Positions 10,213-18,835 of a stretch of 41,511 bases of DNA are shown here, in pieces (position 1 is the first letter of the stretch; the number at the start of each line of letters is the position of its first letter). The notes under the pieces were generated by a model. That model was not told the DNA's origin and ran no database searches. It saw only the letters and a program-made list of their open reading frames with translations. The position numbers and the translations under genes are program-made. Origin of the DNA: Calothrix sp. MO_192.B10. Lineage in GTDB: Bacteria; Cyanobacteriota; Cyanobacteriia; Cyanobacteriales; Nostocaceae. The stretch spans positions 1 to 41,511 of the forward strand of contig JASJDS010000043.1 of the NCBI GenBank assembly GCA_030065055.1, written 5' to 3'.

Positions 10213-11364
10213 ATGTTGCAATTGCTCGTCAGCAAACTTGCTCCCCACAAGTTCTTTGGTGTTGTCGCCCTTTGCTTAATAATTGGGTTGTATGGCTGTA
10301 GTAGTCAAACATCCTCCCCAGAACCACAACCAACTACAGAGAAGAAAGAGTCAGAGAATAACTTTATTTTTTTTGATGTCACCCTAGAACAAGCAGATGA
10401 AGTAGGGCGACCAATTTGGAGTGTAAAGGCAAAACGGGCAGTTTACACTAAAGACAGAAAGGTTGGGCGGGCAGATAATCCCTACGGTGAATTATATCAA
10501 GATGGAAAAGTAGTTTATCAAATCCGCTCGGAAACAGCCGATATTAAACAAGATGGGAAACAATTGTTTCTCAAAGGTAAGATAATTGCCACTGACCCGA
10601 AAAATGGCGTTGTTCTCCGGGGTAATGAATTGGAGTGGCGACCCCAAGAAGATTTATTGATTGTGCGTAACCAACTCAACGGTACTCACAAACAGTTGAC
10701 AGCAGTCGCCTCCGAAGCCAGGGTAAAAACTCGTACACAGCGGATTGATTTTTCCGGAGGGGTGGTAGCCAAATCCGTTGACCCTCCCCTACAAATCAAA
10801 ACTCAGCATTTAATTTGGCAAATCAAACAAGATAAATTAATTGCCAACCGCCCCGTACAAATGGATCGTTACAAAAACAATCGGATTACCGACCGTGGTA
10901 CGGGTGATGCGGCAGAAGTCTACTTAAAAACCAAAATTGCCCGAATCACCAAGAATGCCCAGATACAACTGCTAGAACCCCCCATGCACATTGCCAGTAA
11001 AGCCATGACATGGAACATGAATACTGAAACTGTTAACAGCAACACTCCCATACGGGTATTACATAAAACAGAGAATGTCAGAGTTACAGGCGATCGCGGA
11101 GAATTAAAGATTCCCCAGAAAATAGTTTATTTAACAGGTAATGTTAATGCAATTGGGCAACGTAGCCAATCCATCAAATCCCAAAAATTAACTTGGTTTC
11201 TCAACCAGAAATCCATTGAAGCTCGGGGAAATGTGGTCTACAAACAAGTCAAACCCCCATTAACTTTTAATGGAGACAAAGCCGTGGGTAATCTGCAAAC
11301 GGAAAATATAGTGGTTAGTGGTGGTAACGCCGGTAAAAGGGTGGTGACAGAGATTGTTCCGTAG
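10213..11364 (+). CDS. lptC: LptC-like LPS export protein
   Basis: The protein is a predicted lipoprotein: hydrophobic segment FFGVVALCLIIGLYGC with the lipobox cysteine at residue 29. The mature part opens with an LptC-type beta-jellyroll (WSVKAKRAVYTKDRKVGRAD) and continues with OstA/LptA-like repeats, such as the DFSGGVVA and LTGNVNAIG turns. LptC links the inner-membrane Lpt ABC transporter to the periplasmic bridge that carries lipopolysaccharide to the outer membrane. At 383 residues it is about twice the E. coli length, as in other cyanobacteria. STRR sequence follows the stop directly. Confidence 0.85.
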   Translation: MLQLLVSKLAPHKFFGVVALCLIIGLYGCSSQTSSPEPQPTTEKKESENNFIFFDVTLEQADEVGRPIWSVKAKRAVYTKDRKVGRADNPYGELYQDGKVVYQIRSETADIKQDGKQLFLKGKIIATDPKNGVVLRGNELEWRPQEDLLIVRNQLNGTHKQLTAVASEARVKTRTQRIDFSGGVVAKSVDPPLQIKTQHLIWQIKQDKLIANRPVQMDRYKNNRITDRGTGDAAEVYLKTKIARITKNAQIQLLEPPMHIASKAMTWNMNTETVNSNTPIRVLHKTENVRVTGDRGELKIPQKIVYLTGNVNAIGQRSQSIKSQKLTWFLNQKSIEARGNVVYKQVKPPLTFNGDKAVGNLQTENIVVSGGNAGKRVVTEIVP

Positions 11365-11367
11365 TTC

Positions 11368-11600
11368 GGAGTGAGGAGTGAGGGAGTGTAGACGCGATAG
11401 CGGCTTCCCGCAGGGTAGGAGTGAGGGAGTGATGGAGGGAAGGAGTGAAGGAGTGAGGGAGTGATGGAGGGAAGGAGTGAGGGAGTGAGGGAGTTAAACT
11501 GTCAACTAACAACTAACAACTAACAACTAACAACTAACAACTAACAACTACCAACCACCAACTAACAACTAACAACTAACAACTAACAACCATCAACTAC
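11368..11600. repeat. Composite STRR block with nested palindrome
   Basis: GGAGTGA-type heptamers (11368-11490) pass through GTTAAACTGTCAAC (about 11492-11505) into CAACTAA-type heptamers up to the end of the convergent dacB gene, whose stop codon (11597-11599) lies in the tract. A short palindromic insert, beginning TAGACGCGATAGCGG, sits inside the first module at about 11388-11418. Confidence 0.9.
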
Positions 11601-12922
11601 CCACCATAAACAATTTCATTCCGACTGACAGCACCAAGTTTTGGTAGAGCTTTGGTGTCAGCATGGGGAGTAATAGCAGCAGGGACTTTTGGTGATACCT
11701 GTAGCTGTTTGACTAATTTGTTTAACAACTTGTCTTGTTGGGAACGGAAAGCAGAAATTCGATGACCGCGATTGATGATCGCAAACCAAACCAAACCCCG
11801 ATCGCGGGTAGGTAATACCCCAGCTAAAGCACTCACAGTATTGAGAGTACCTGTTTTAATTACCGTAGCTTTAGGAAGGTTTCTAGCATACATAATAGTT
11901 CCCCGGCGATCGAAGCCAGACGCAGGAAATAAATCGGCTAAATTGAGATTATGAGCCAGTGCTTCCTTTTGAGTTGCCATCAACATTGCACAAGCAGCTC
12001 TGGGGGAAATGCGATTGTCTACACCTAGTCCCGAACCATTAATTAACTGAATTTCTGACCTGGGCACCTTGGCAAGTTGAGCAGCCTTAGTTTGTAGTAC
12101 ATCAACACCACCCGCAGCCTCTGCTAGCATTTCTGCCATCTCATTATTACTAAAAACATTCATCTCCTTAATCAACCGCTTCATTGGTAAGGATTTATGG
12201 CGGAGTAGTAAAGTAGCTCGTTGGGAGACTGAAGACTGGGTTGTAACTTGTCCAGTAATCTCTACCTTTGGTTTGGGAGTACCCTGAGCCATGCGCGAGT
12301 ACTGCATGGTAATGTTGCGATTCCAATTAGAGTGATTGAGAGCTTGCCTCAATAATTGACCCGCTAAAACTGGGTTACGCTGGAAATTCATGGCGAAATT
12401 GCCAACAACAATTAAATTCCCCTTTACCTGCTTAATTCCCATTTTGTTGAGGCTATTACCAATAGCGATCGCTTCTTCCCACACAAATAAAGGATCGCCT
12501 CCTCCCTGAATGATCAAATCACCAAATACAACTCCGTTTTTAATAGTTCCTGTAGTACTAACTAAAGTTTCAAACTGATAATTGGCTCCAAAAGTTTTTA
12601 GAGCTACTAGGGAGGTAGCAATTTTAGTTAAAGAAGCTGCCGGTACAGGGGTTGTACCTTGATGATTTGCCATCAGCATTGGACCAGACTGCATCCAAAT
12701 CCCTTGACTCTGAGCCAAATTAGTATCAATTAATTTAGTTTTGACTAAACCTTGTAGATATTGTTTTACAGTATTTTTACTGACTGGATTTGGGTCGGGA
12801 AGCACAACTAGTCCGGGAGTACTTTGCCAAGTGAAAGTTTCCAACGCCTCTAAAGGCTTGACTTCTACTCCTGCCATATTGAGCCAGACAGTCATCAAAC
12901 CCGAACCAATTAATTCCAGCAT
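11597..12922 (-). CDS. dacB: D-alanyl-D-alanine carboxypeptidase, PBP4 type
   Basis: The 441-residue protein belongs to peptidase family S13 (DacB/PBP4), a D,D-carboxypeptidase and endopeptidase that trims peptidoglycan. All three penicillin-binding motifs are present: SLTK (Ser97-Lys100), SNN (258-260) and KTG (356-358). The N-terminal hydrophobic stretch (LIGSGLMTVWLNMAGV) is weak as a signal peptide, so the mode of export is unclear. A GAGG at 12934-12937 sits at good distance from the ATG at 12922, supporting this start. The final codons and the TAG stop fall in STRR sequence. Confidence 0.9.
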   Translation of the reverse strand: MLELIGSGLMTVWLNMAGVEVKPLEALETFTWQSTPGLVVLPDPNPVSKNTVKQYLQGLVKTKLIDTNLAQSQGIWMQSGPMLMANHQGTTPVPAASLTKIATSLVALKTFGANYQFETLVSTTGTIKNGVVFGDLIIQGGGDPLFVWEEAIAIGNSLNKMGIKQVKGNLIVVGNFAMNFQRNPVLAGQLLRQALNHSNWNRNITMQYSRMAQGTPKPKVEITGQVTTQSSVSQRATLLLRHKSLPMKRLIKEMNVFSNNEMAEMLAEAAGGVDVLQTKAAQLAKVPRSEIQLINGSGLGVDNRISPRAACAMLMATQKEALAHNLNLADLFPASGFDRRGTIMYARNLPKATVIKTGTLNTVSALAGVLPTRDRGLVWFAIINRGHRISAFRSQQDKLLNKLVKQLQVSPKVPAAITPHADTKALPKLGAVSRNEIVYGG

Positions 12923-13180
12923 ATTTTAAGTCCTCTGCGAAAAAGTAACGTTTTGTGGTTTTGTTGGTGTATAAATTTTTGATATTAGCAAGGATGGAGC
13001 AATCATACCTGCCGCTTTGCCTTTTATAGAAGAGAGGTAAGTTGCCATTGTTTCATCGAAGCAGTTTCAGCTTAGTGATGAAGTATGCCATATAACAGCC
13101 AAAAAATATATTTGTTTACAGAATAACTTTTTCAACCTGGTGGTTCATGCAATGAATTTTGATGAGTTGCGGGCATGAGC

Positions 13181-13244
13181 GATCCCTGACTTCTATCTGA
13201 GGAATCCCAATGATGTGCGGATATTGATTCAGAAGTCGGGGATC
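13181..13244. repeat. Inverted repeat GATCCCYGACTTCT
   Basis: Arms GATCCCTGACTTCT and AGAAGTCGGGGATC match at 13 of 14 positions around a 36-base spacer. The same arm sequence family forms the tight palindrome at 30244-30272, so this is a dispersed repeat. Confidence 0.8.
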
Positions 13245-13489
13245 ACCTTACTAACTGCCAGCAATGGATGGGATAAATTAAGTTAGCGGGCGTGAAAGAA
13301 GAATCCCCGCCCTTGTAGGATACCGATGGCGAATCAGGGGTATCACCCTTCACATAATGATTTTTCGCCATCCCACCAGATGTTCGGTGACGTAGCAATG
13401 CTACCTCTGGAAGCAACCAATTTGTGGGTATATGAGGGGTCAAACCCACTATTCGCCAGCAGCATCCTTGTAGGGCGTAGGAGTGTCAA

Positions 13490-13735
13490 CTAGCCCCCCA
13501 CGAGAAAATCCCACAACCTGCCTATGAAAATGCGGGGGTGACTAACTCAAGGGCGCACGCAATGCGCCCCTACTGCGGCTCCTACACCTAAGCTGTTAAC
13601 CATCAACTAACAACTAACAACTAACAACTAACAACCATTTTCAAGCTAGCCCCCCACGAGAAAATCCCACACCTAAGCTGTCAACCATCAACTAACAACT
13701 AACAACTAACAACTAACAACTAACAACCATTTTCA
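13490..13735. repeat. Duplicated unit plus CAACTAA repeat tracts
   Basis: Two copies of a unit starting CTAGCCCCCCACGAG (13490-13516 and 13646-13672) alternate with CACCTAAGCTGT and CAACTAA tandem tracts. A related sequence in the opposite direction occurs at about 35770-35813. Confidence 0.85.
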
Positions 13736-13891
13736 AGCTAGAAATAAATGATCAGAGTCAATTTGTGTTATTTTGGGCTTGCCAGACTTTTGTCGTAGTT
13801 TCAGTTCATCAACAAGTTAGCTTTTAAGCAAGCTAAGATGAATAGTTAAGGCATCTGGTAAAATTTGTAAGGTTTCTATAAGCTCTGAGCA

Positions 13892-14917
13892 ATGGGATCG
13901 ACTTGCGTACGGATCGCAATTGACGCAATGGGAGGGGATCACGCACCCGCTGAAATCGTTGCTGGCGCACTGCGAGCAAAGGAAGAATTGGGTGTGGAAG
14001 TCTTGTTGGTAGGAGATCCCCAACAAATCGAAGCTAGCCTACCAGCAAATGTTAGCTTGAATCAACTGGAAATTGTGCCTGCCGAGGACACAATTTCTAT
14101 GGATGAAGAAGCTTTAAGCGGCATCAGGCGCAAACCAAAGGCTTCTATCAATGTGGCAATGAATTTAGTCAAGCGGGGTGAGGCAGAAGCTGTAGTTTCT
14201 GCGGGTCACTCTGGTGCAGCAATGGCAGCTGCCTTGCTGCGTTTAGGAAGGTTGCCAGGAATAGATCGTCCGGCAATTGGCGCGATTTTCCCCACTATGA
14301 TTGCCAGCAAACAAGTACTAGTACTAGATGTTGGTGCGAATGTAGACTGTCGTCCTAAGTTTTTAGAGCAGTTTGCTGTTTTGGGTTCAGCCTACAGTCA
14401 ATATGTCTTGGGCGTTCCCGAACCAAAAGTAGGTTTGTTGAATATTGGGGAAGAAGATTGTAAAGGTAATGACGCTGCCGTGCGTACTTATCAAATGCTC
14501 CAGGAAAATGCCCAAGTCACCTTTGTTGGTAATGCAGAAGGACGTGATGTGCTTTCTGGCAACTTTGATGTCATTGTCTGTGACGGTTTTGTGGGCAATG
14601 TATTGTTGAAATTTGCCGAAGCAGTGGGAAATATAGTACTGCAAATTATTAAAGAAGAGTTGCCCCAAGGGTGGCAAGGTCAACTCGGCACGGCAATTTT
14701 AAAACCAAACTTGAAAAAAATCAAACAGCGGATTGACCACGCAGAACATGGGGGTGCTTTGCTTTTAGGTGTGGACGGAATTTGTGTGATCGGTCATGGT
14801 AGCTCCCAAGCTCCTTCAATTTTTAATGCCATTCGCATGGCAAAGGAAGCGGTGGATCACCAAGTGTTACAACGAATTCAGTCCCAATACCAAAGCCTAC
14901 AGCATGAAAGTGGCTAG
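13892..14917 (+). CDS. plsX: Phosphate acyltransferase PlsX
   Basis: PlsX makes acyl-phosphate from acyl-ACP and phosphate, the first step of phospholipid synthesis in most bacteria. The N-terminal signature IAIDAMGGDHAP is clear, and further family blocks are SAGHSGAAMAA, NIGEEDCKGN and the C-terminal HGSSQAPSI. At 341 residues it has full length, with the ATG at 13892. It begins the order plsX-fabH-fabD-plsC that is conserved in cyanobacteria. The enzyme is a peripheral membrane protein. Confidence 0.95.
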   Translation: MGSTCVRIAIDAMGGDHAPAEIVAGALRAKEELGVEVLLVGDPQQIEASLPANVSLNQLEIVPAEDTISMDEEALSGIRRKPKASINVAMNLVKRGEAEAVVSAGHSGAAMAAALLRLGRLPGIDRPAIGAIFPTMIASKQVLVLDVGANVDCRPKFLEQFAVLGSAYSQYVLGVPEPKVGLLNIGEEDCKGNDAAVRTYQMLQENAQVTFVGNAEGRDVLSGNFDVIVCDGFVGNVLLKFAEAVGNIVLQIIKEELPQGWQGQLGTAILKPNLKKIKQRIDHAEHGGALLLGVDGICVIGHGSSQAPSIFNAIRMAKEAVDHQVLQRIQSQYQSLQHESG

Positions 14918-15015
14918 CAGTGATTAGTCTGTGGTTAGCAGTCAGTCAAGAGAACTCTGTGCTGACTGCTGGCAAATCTCTAACAACTGATAGCCAATAA
15001 ATTGGGAGACTAGGA

Positions 15016-16017
15016 GTGCAGAATTTAGGAATAGCAATTACAGGAAGTGGCTCGGCAGTACCAGAAACTTTCCTTGATAACCAGGGAATGATGGAACTGG
15101 TTGATACATCTGATGAATGGATCACCACCAGAACGGGTATTCGGCAACGACGTTTAGCCAGTTGCAGTGAGTCATTGAGCCAGCTTGCCTCAGCAGCAGG
15201 GAAAAAAGCGATCGCTATGGCAGGGATTACAGCCCAAGATATAGATTTGATTCTATTGGCAACTTCTACCCCTGATGACTTGTTTGGTAGTGCTTGCCAA
15301 ATTCAAGGGGAGTTAGGAGCAACCAGAGCCGTCGCCTTTGACTTGACAGCAGCTTGCTCCGGTTTTGTGTTTGGGATGGTAACGGCTGCCCAGTATATCA
15401 GAACGGGGGTTTTTCAAAATGTACTACTGGTGGGGGCTGATATCCTCTCCCGTTGGGTAGATTGGCAAGATAGGCGTACCTGTGTATTGTTTGGCGATGG
15501 GGCAGGAGCAGTAGTCTTACAGGCTAATCAGAGCGATCGCTTATTAGGATTTGAACTTAAAAGTGATGGTACGCAAAATAATAACCTCAATCTCGCCTCT
15601 GCACCCCAATGTCAACAGTTAACGGCCGATTTAGCTGTGAGTAAAGGAAATTTCCAGACCATATCTATGAATGGCAAGGAAGTATATAAATTCGCTGTGC
15701 AAAAAGTACCAGAAATAATTGATAAGGCATTATTTCGGGCTGAATTGACAGTGGAAGACATTGATTGGTTACTGTTGCACCAGGCAAACCAGCGTATTTT
15801 AGATGCCGTTGCCCAACGACTCAAGGTTCCTGCACATAAAGTAATTAGTAATCTTGCCTCCTACGGCAATACCTCCGCCGCTTCCATCCCCTTGGCATTA
15901 GACGAAGCAGTACGAGGAGGGAAAATTCAACCCAACCATATCATTGCCGCATCCGGCTTTGGCGCTGGCTTGACCTGGGGTTCTGTGATTTTCCAGTGGG
16001 GAAGAGAGGAGGAGTGA
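15016..16017 (+). CDS. fabH: 3-oxoacyl-ACP synthase III
   Basis: FabH condenses acetyl-CoA with malonyl-ACP to start fatty acid synthesis. The catalytic triad is visible: Cys114 in TAACSGF, His255 in LLHQANQRI and Asn285 in SYGNTSAAS. The length of 333 residues is typical. The start is a GTG at 15016, giving the N-terminus MQNLGIAITG; no ATG fits. A GGGAG lies 12 to 8 bases upstream. The gene follows plsX by 98 bases. The last codons (GREEE) and the TGA stop are part of a GGAGTGA repeat tract, so the natural C-terminus may have been altered by the repeat. Confidence 0.95.
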   Translation: MQNLGIAITGSGSAVPETFLDNQGMMELVDTSDEWITTRTGIRQRRLASCSESLSQLASAAGKKAIAMAGITAQDIDLILLATSTPDDLFGSACQIQGELGATRAVAFDLTAACSGFVFGMVTAAQYIRTGVFQNVLLVGADILSRWVDWQDRRTCVLFGDGAGAVVLQANQSDRLLGFELKSDGTQNNNLNLASAPQCQQLTADLAVSKGNFQTISMNGKEVYKFAVQKVPEIIDKALFRAELTVEDIDWLLLHQANQRILDAVAQRLKVPAHKVISNLASYGNTSAASIPLALDEAVRGGKIQPNHIIAASGFGAGLTWGSVIFQWGREEE

Positions 16018-16144
16018 GGGAGTGAAGGAGTGGGGGAGTGAGGGAGTTAAACTACCCACTAACAACCATCAACTAACAACTAACAACTAACAACCATCAA
16101 CCATCAACTAACAACTAACAACTAACAACTGTCAACTAACAACG
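16012..16144. repeat. Composite STRR block between fabH and fabD
   Basis: GGAGTGA-type heptamers join through GTTAAACTACCC to CAACTAA-type heptamers, which run up to the base before the fabD start. The block leaves no room for a normal ribosome binding site of fabD. Confidence 0.9.
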
Positions 16145-16145
16145 A

Positions 16146-17027
16146 ATGACTAAGACTGCATGGGTGTTTCCCGGACAAGGTTCCCAATCCCAGGGTATGG
16201 GAAGTGATTTAATTGACCAACCATTGGCAAAGGAAAAGTTTGCCCAAGCAGAGGAAATTTTGGGTTGGTCTGTAATTGATATCTGCCAAAATGATCCTGA
16301 TAAGCTATCACAAACTCTCTATACACAGCCTTGTCTGTACGTAGTGGAAAGCATTCTTGCCGATTTAGTGAGACAAAAACAGCAACCAGATTTAGTTGCC
16401 GGTCATAGTTTGGGGGAATACATAGCTCTTTATGCAGCTGGGGTCTTTGAATGGCCAGCAGGATTGCGTTTAGTCAAACGTCGTGCTGAACTGATGGATA
16501 GTGCTGCTGGGGGAATGATGGCAGCTTTGATTAACTTTGACCGAGAACAATTAGAAAATGCGATCGCTAACAATCCAGAGGTTGTGATCGCCAATGACAA
16601 TAGCCCCGCACAAGTGGTAATTTCTGGCACTCCCGCCGCAGTGGAGGCTGTCATGTCCCAAGTGAAAAGTAAACGGGCTATGCCCTTAAAAGTCTCTGGT
16701 GCATTCCATTCCCACTTAATGAAACCAGCCGCTAATGAGTTCCAGGAAATTTTAACCTCAGTAGAATTTCATAATGCGAATGTGCCTGTTTTATCCAACA
16801 TTGAACCAACCCCAGCAGTAGAAGCAGATGTTTTAAAACAACGCCTGATGGAACAAATGACAGGTGGAGTCCGATGGCGAGAAATTGCCCTAGCCTTACC
16901 AGAAAATGGAGTTGAAAGGGTTATAGAAATTGGACCAGGAAATGTATTAACTGGCTTAATTAAACGTACTTGTTCTGGTTTAACCCTAGAAAACATTCGT
17001 AGCAGCGCTGAGGTTGTTAGTTGTTAG
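16146..17027 (+). CDS. fabD: Malonyl-CoA:ACP transacylase
   Basis: FabD loads malonyl groups onto acyl carrier protein. The N-terminal FPGQGSQ motif (8-14), the nucleophile GHSLG with Ser88, and the GAFHSHLM block with the catalytic His are all present. The protein has 293 residues. The gene is framed by repeats: CAACTAACAACGA immediately precedes the ATG, and the C-terminal codons EVVSC plus the TAG stop (17025-17027) come from a GTTGTTAG tract. No Shine-Dalgarno sequence is visible. It belongs to the plsX-fabH-fabD-plsC cluster. Confidence 0.95.
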   Translation: MTKTAWVFPGQGSQSQGMGSDLIDQPLAKEKFAQAEEILGWSVIDICQNDPDKLSQTLYTQPCLYVVESILADLVRQKQQPDLVAGHSLGEYIALYAAGVFEWPAGLRLVKRRAELMDSAAGGMMAALINFDREQLENAIANNPEVVIANDNSPAQVVISGTPAAVEAVMSQVKSKRAMPLKVSGAFHSHLMKPAANEFQEILTSVEFHNANVPVLSNIEPTPAVEADVLKQRLMEQMTGGVRWREIALALPENGVERVIEIGPGNVLTGLIKRTCSGLTLENIRSSAEVVSC

Positions 17028-17066
17028 TTGTTAGTTGATGGTTGATAGTTGATGGTTGATAGCGGG
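17012..17066 (+). repeat. STRR, TTGTTAG / TTGATGG
   Basis: The tract enters the 3' end of fabD and supplies its stop codon. Confidence 0.9.
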
Positions 17067-17520
17067 ATTTAAACATTTTTGATGACAAAATAAACCTCAA
17101 ACCCATGTGGGACAAGGGAAATACACCAAATGCCCAAAAACGCCTGAAACCCAGATATATCAAGAAACTAGTCACGACTCGCGCTACCCAGAGCGACTTC
17201 CGTCGTCGCGGGTTCTCTCGTCAAAACGATGTCAAAGCCTCTCGGTATATAGATTTGAGCTTTTTTCCGGCTATTTTTTGTCTCAGTCCCAATAAGTTGA
17301 TAGTTGATGGGATGATGAGGTGATGGAGGGAAGGAGGTTCGGAGTTCGGAGTTCGGAGTTCGGAGTTCAGAGGGAAGGAGAGACGGAGGGAAGGAGTGAA
17401 AGAATTAAACTGTCAACCATCAACTAACAACTAACAACTAACAACTAACAACTAACAACTGTCAACCATCAACTAACAACTAACAACTAACAACTAACAA
17501 CTATCACTCTTCTTCCCAAA
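17028..17520. other. Intergenic region between fabD and plsC
   Basis: About 490 bases without a convincing gene. Unique-looking sequence at 17070-17300 contains two overlapping short plus-strand frames (starting at 17105 and 17107) with no recognisable family, possibly a relic. The remainder is a composite STRR: GAGTTCG units near 17338-17370, GGAGGGA-type units, the junction AATTAAACTGTCAAC at 17403-17417, then CAACTAA units. Confidence 0.6.
17296..17510. repeat. Composite STRR block upstream of plsC
   Basis: GAGTTCG, GGAGGGA and CAACTAA tandem units in the same order as in the other composite blocks, with a conserved TTAAACTGTCAAC junction. Confidence 0.9.
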
Positions 17521-18159
17521 ATGTCCCGAAGCCGCGAACCATTTGCCAGCCTCCTACTCTACTATGCCTTTAAATGGTCAGTAGTCAGCCCCATGTTACA
17601 TACCTACTTTCGGGGCAAAATTTATGGTGCAGAAAATGTGCCCCAAACTGGACCACTCATAGTAGTAAGTAATCATGCCAGTAATTTCGATCCACTCATT
17701 GTTTCTAATTGTGTCCGCCGTCCCGTGGCTTACATGGCAAAGGAAGAACTATTTAAAGTCCCAGTTTTAAAACAAGCCATTGAGTTATATGGGGCTTATC
17801 CTGTGAGCCGAGGAGCTAGCGATCGCAAAGCGATTAAAGCGGCTTTAAAATGTCTTGAAGATGGTTGGGCTGTGGGTGTGTTTTTACAGGGTACTCGCAC
17901 CCCAGATGGAAGGATTACAGATCCCAAGCGGGGTGCAGCATTAATTGCAGCTAGGGCACAGGCTCCCATGCTACCTGTATGTTTATGGGGGACGCAAGCA
18001 ATAGAGGCAGGGGATGGGGTTTTACCCCATTCTGTACCAGTAACAATACGGATTGGCAATGTAATTGATTCTCCTCAATCTACTGGTAAAGAAGAATTAG
18101 AGTCAGTGACACAAAAATGTGCAGCAGCAATTAATTCCTTGCATGACTTGGGAAGATAG
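17521..18159 (+). CDS. plsC: 1-acylglycerol-3-phosphate acyltransferase
   Basis: The 212-residue protein transfers the second acyl chain to lysophosphatidic acid to give phosphatidic acid at the membrane. The catalytic HX4D box is NHASNFD (His52, Asp57). The usual FPEGTR block appears as FLQGTR (121-126), with Gln in place of the Glu. Context supports the role: it ends the plsX-fabH-fabD-plsC cluster that supplies acyl donors and phosphatidic acid. The ATG at 17521 is the only good start. A run of GTTAAAA repeats follows the stop. Confidence 0.9.
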   Translation: MSRSREPFASLLLYYAFKWSVVSPMLHTYFRGKIYGAENVPQTGPLIVVSNHASNFDPLIVSNCVRRPVAYMAKEELFKVPVLKQAIELYGAYPVSRGASDRKAIKAALKCLEDGWAVGVFLQGTRTPDGRITDPKRGAALIAARAQAPMLPVCLWGTQAIEAGDGVLPHSVPVTIRIGNVIDSPQSTGKEELESVTQKCAAAINSLHDLGR

Positions 18160-18163
18160 GGAA

Positions 18164-18283
18164 AGTTAAAAGTTAAAAGTTAAAAGTTAAAAGAACTTTA
18201 TTTCATGCTTTTGAACTGTATAAAATAGCCTTTTGGTTGGCAATCAGGTAAATCCAAAATCTAAAATCTAAAATCTAAAATTG
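18164..18283. repeat. STRRs GTTAAAA and ATCTAAA
   Basis: About four copies of GTTAAAA (18164-18194) and three of ATCTAAA (near 18255-18280) flank a short unique spacer between plsC and the DUF2288 gene. Confidence 0.85.
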
Positions 18284-18284
18284 T

Positions 18285-18587
18285 ATGGCTAATCAAGATT
18301 TGAGAGCGCAGTTACAGGAAAACCTAGATGAAGCGGAGTGGGATTGGTTAATTCCCCATGCTAAGAGGGATGCAATTATTGTAGTAGCAGCAGGGCTGGA
18401 TTTATTGGAGGTAGGTGTAGCAGTAGCTAGCGATAATACTGCAAAAGTAGAAGTATGGATTAGTGAGGCTTTGATTGCTAAACCTTCCGCAGAACAAATG
18501 GGTGAATGGAATAGCGATCGCACCAAAAGATTTGATACCCTAATTGTGCAGCCTTATGTGTTAGTGCAAGAGAAAATAGCAGCTTAA
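18285..18587 (+). CDS. DUF2288 family protein
   Basis: A small soluble protein of 100 residues matching the DUF2288 family, recognisable by the LDEAEWDWLIPHAKRDA opening, the LDLLEVGVAVA core and the C-terminal LIVQPYVLVQ. The function of the family is unknown. It starts with the ATG at 18285, right after an ATCTAAA repeat tract, and ends before a GGGCGCAAG palindrome. There is no clear operon partner. Confidence 0.8.
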   Translation: MANQDLRAQLQENLDEAEWDWLIPHAKRDAIIVVAAGLDLLEVGVAVASDNTAKVEVWISEALIAKPSAEQMGEWNSDRTKRFDTLIVQPYVLVQEKIAA

Positions 18588-18634
18588 GGAGATTTCGAGC
18601 ATTTAAATTACCAAGTCATGCAAATCTATTGTAG

Positions 18635-18653
18635 GGGCGCAAGCCTTGCGCCC
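18635..18653. repeat. Palindrome GGGCGCAAG/CTTGCGCCC
   Basis: Perfect 9 bp arms with a single central base, preceded by GTAG. A related palindrome (GGGCGCA/TGCGCCC) in the opposite direction lies at about 13552-13570, so it is a dispersed element. Confidence 0.8.
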
Positions 18654-18835
18654 TTGTTATTGATAAAATTATTTTCATCAATTACCTAAATAATCTCAAA
18701 TTTAAAATTTAAAATTGTATAACTGAAGCCAGACTACGTCGAAAAAATAGAGAATATATTGTTTTTTATCGCTTATATTGCTGATATTTACGAGCAAATT
18801 CCAGAACAAAATATAATTTTCTACTCTACTATGTT

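Larger units (their letters stand above)
12923..13891. other. Long repeat-rich intergenic region
   Basis: Nearly 1 kb without a supported gene. Contents in order: an AT-rich stretch upstream of dacB; an inverted repeat with arms at 13181-13194 and 13231-13244; a GC-richer patch to about 13450 of unknown origin; a duplicated 26-base unit beginning TAGCCCCCCACGAGAAAATC (13491 and 13647); a GGGCGCA/TGCGCCC palindrome near 13552-13570; two CAACTAA repeat tracts; and the AT-rich plsX promoter region. The 68-codon minus frame at 13243-13449 shows no family features. Confidence 0.6.

Noticed and set aside
13243-13449. 68-codon minus-strand frame in the dacB-plsX spacer
   Set aside because: Looks vaguely protein-like (GGDSSFTPANLIYP) but I can name no family; a relic is possible, a functional gene is not supported.
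17105-17323. Two short overlapping plus-strand frames between fabD and plsC
   Set aside because: No recognisable motif and the longer one runs into STRR sequence.
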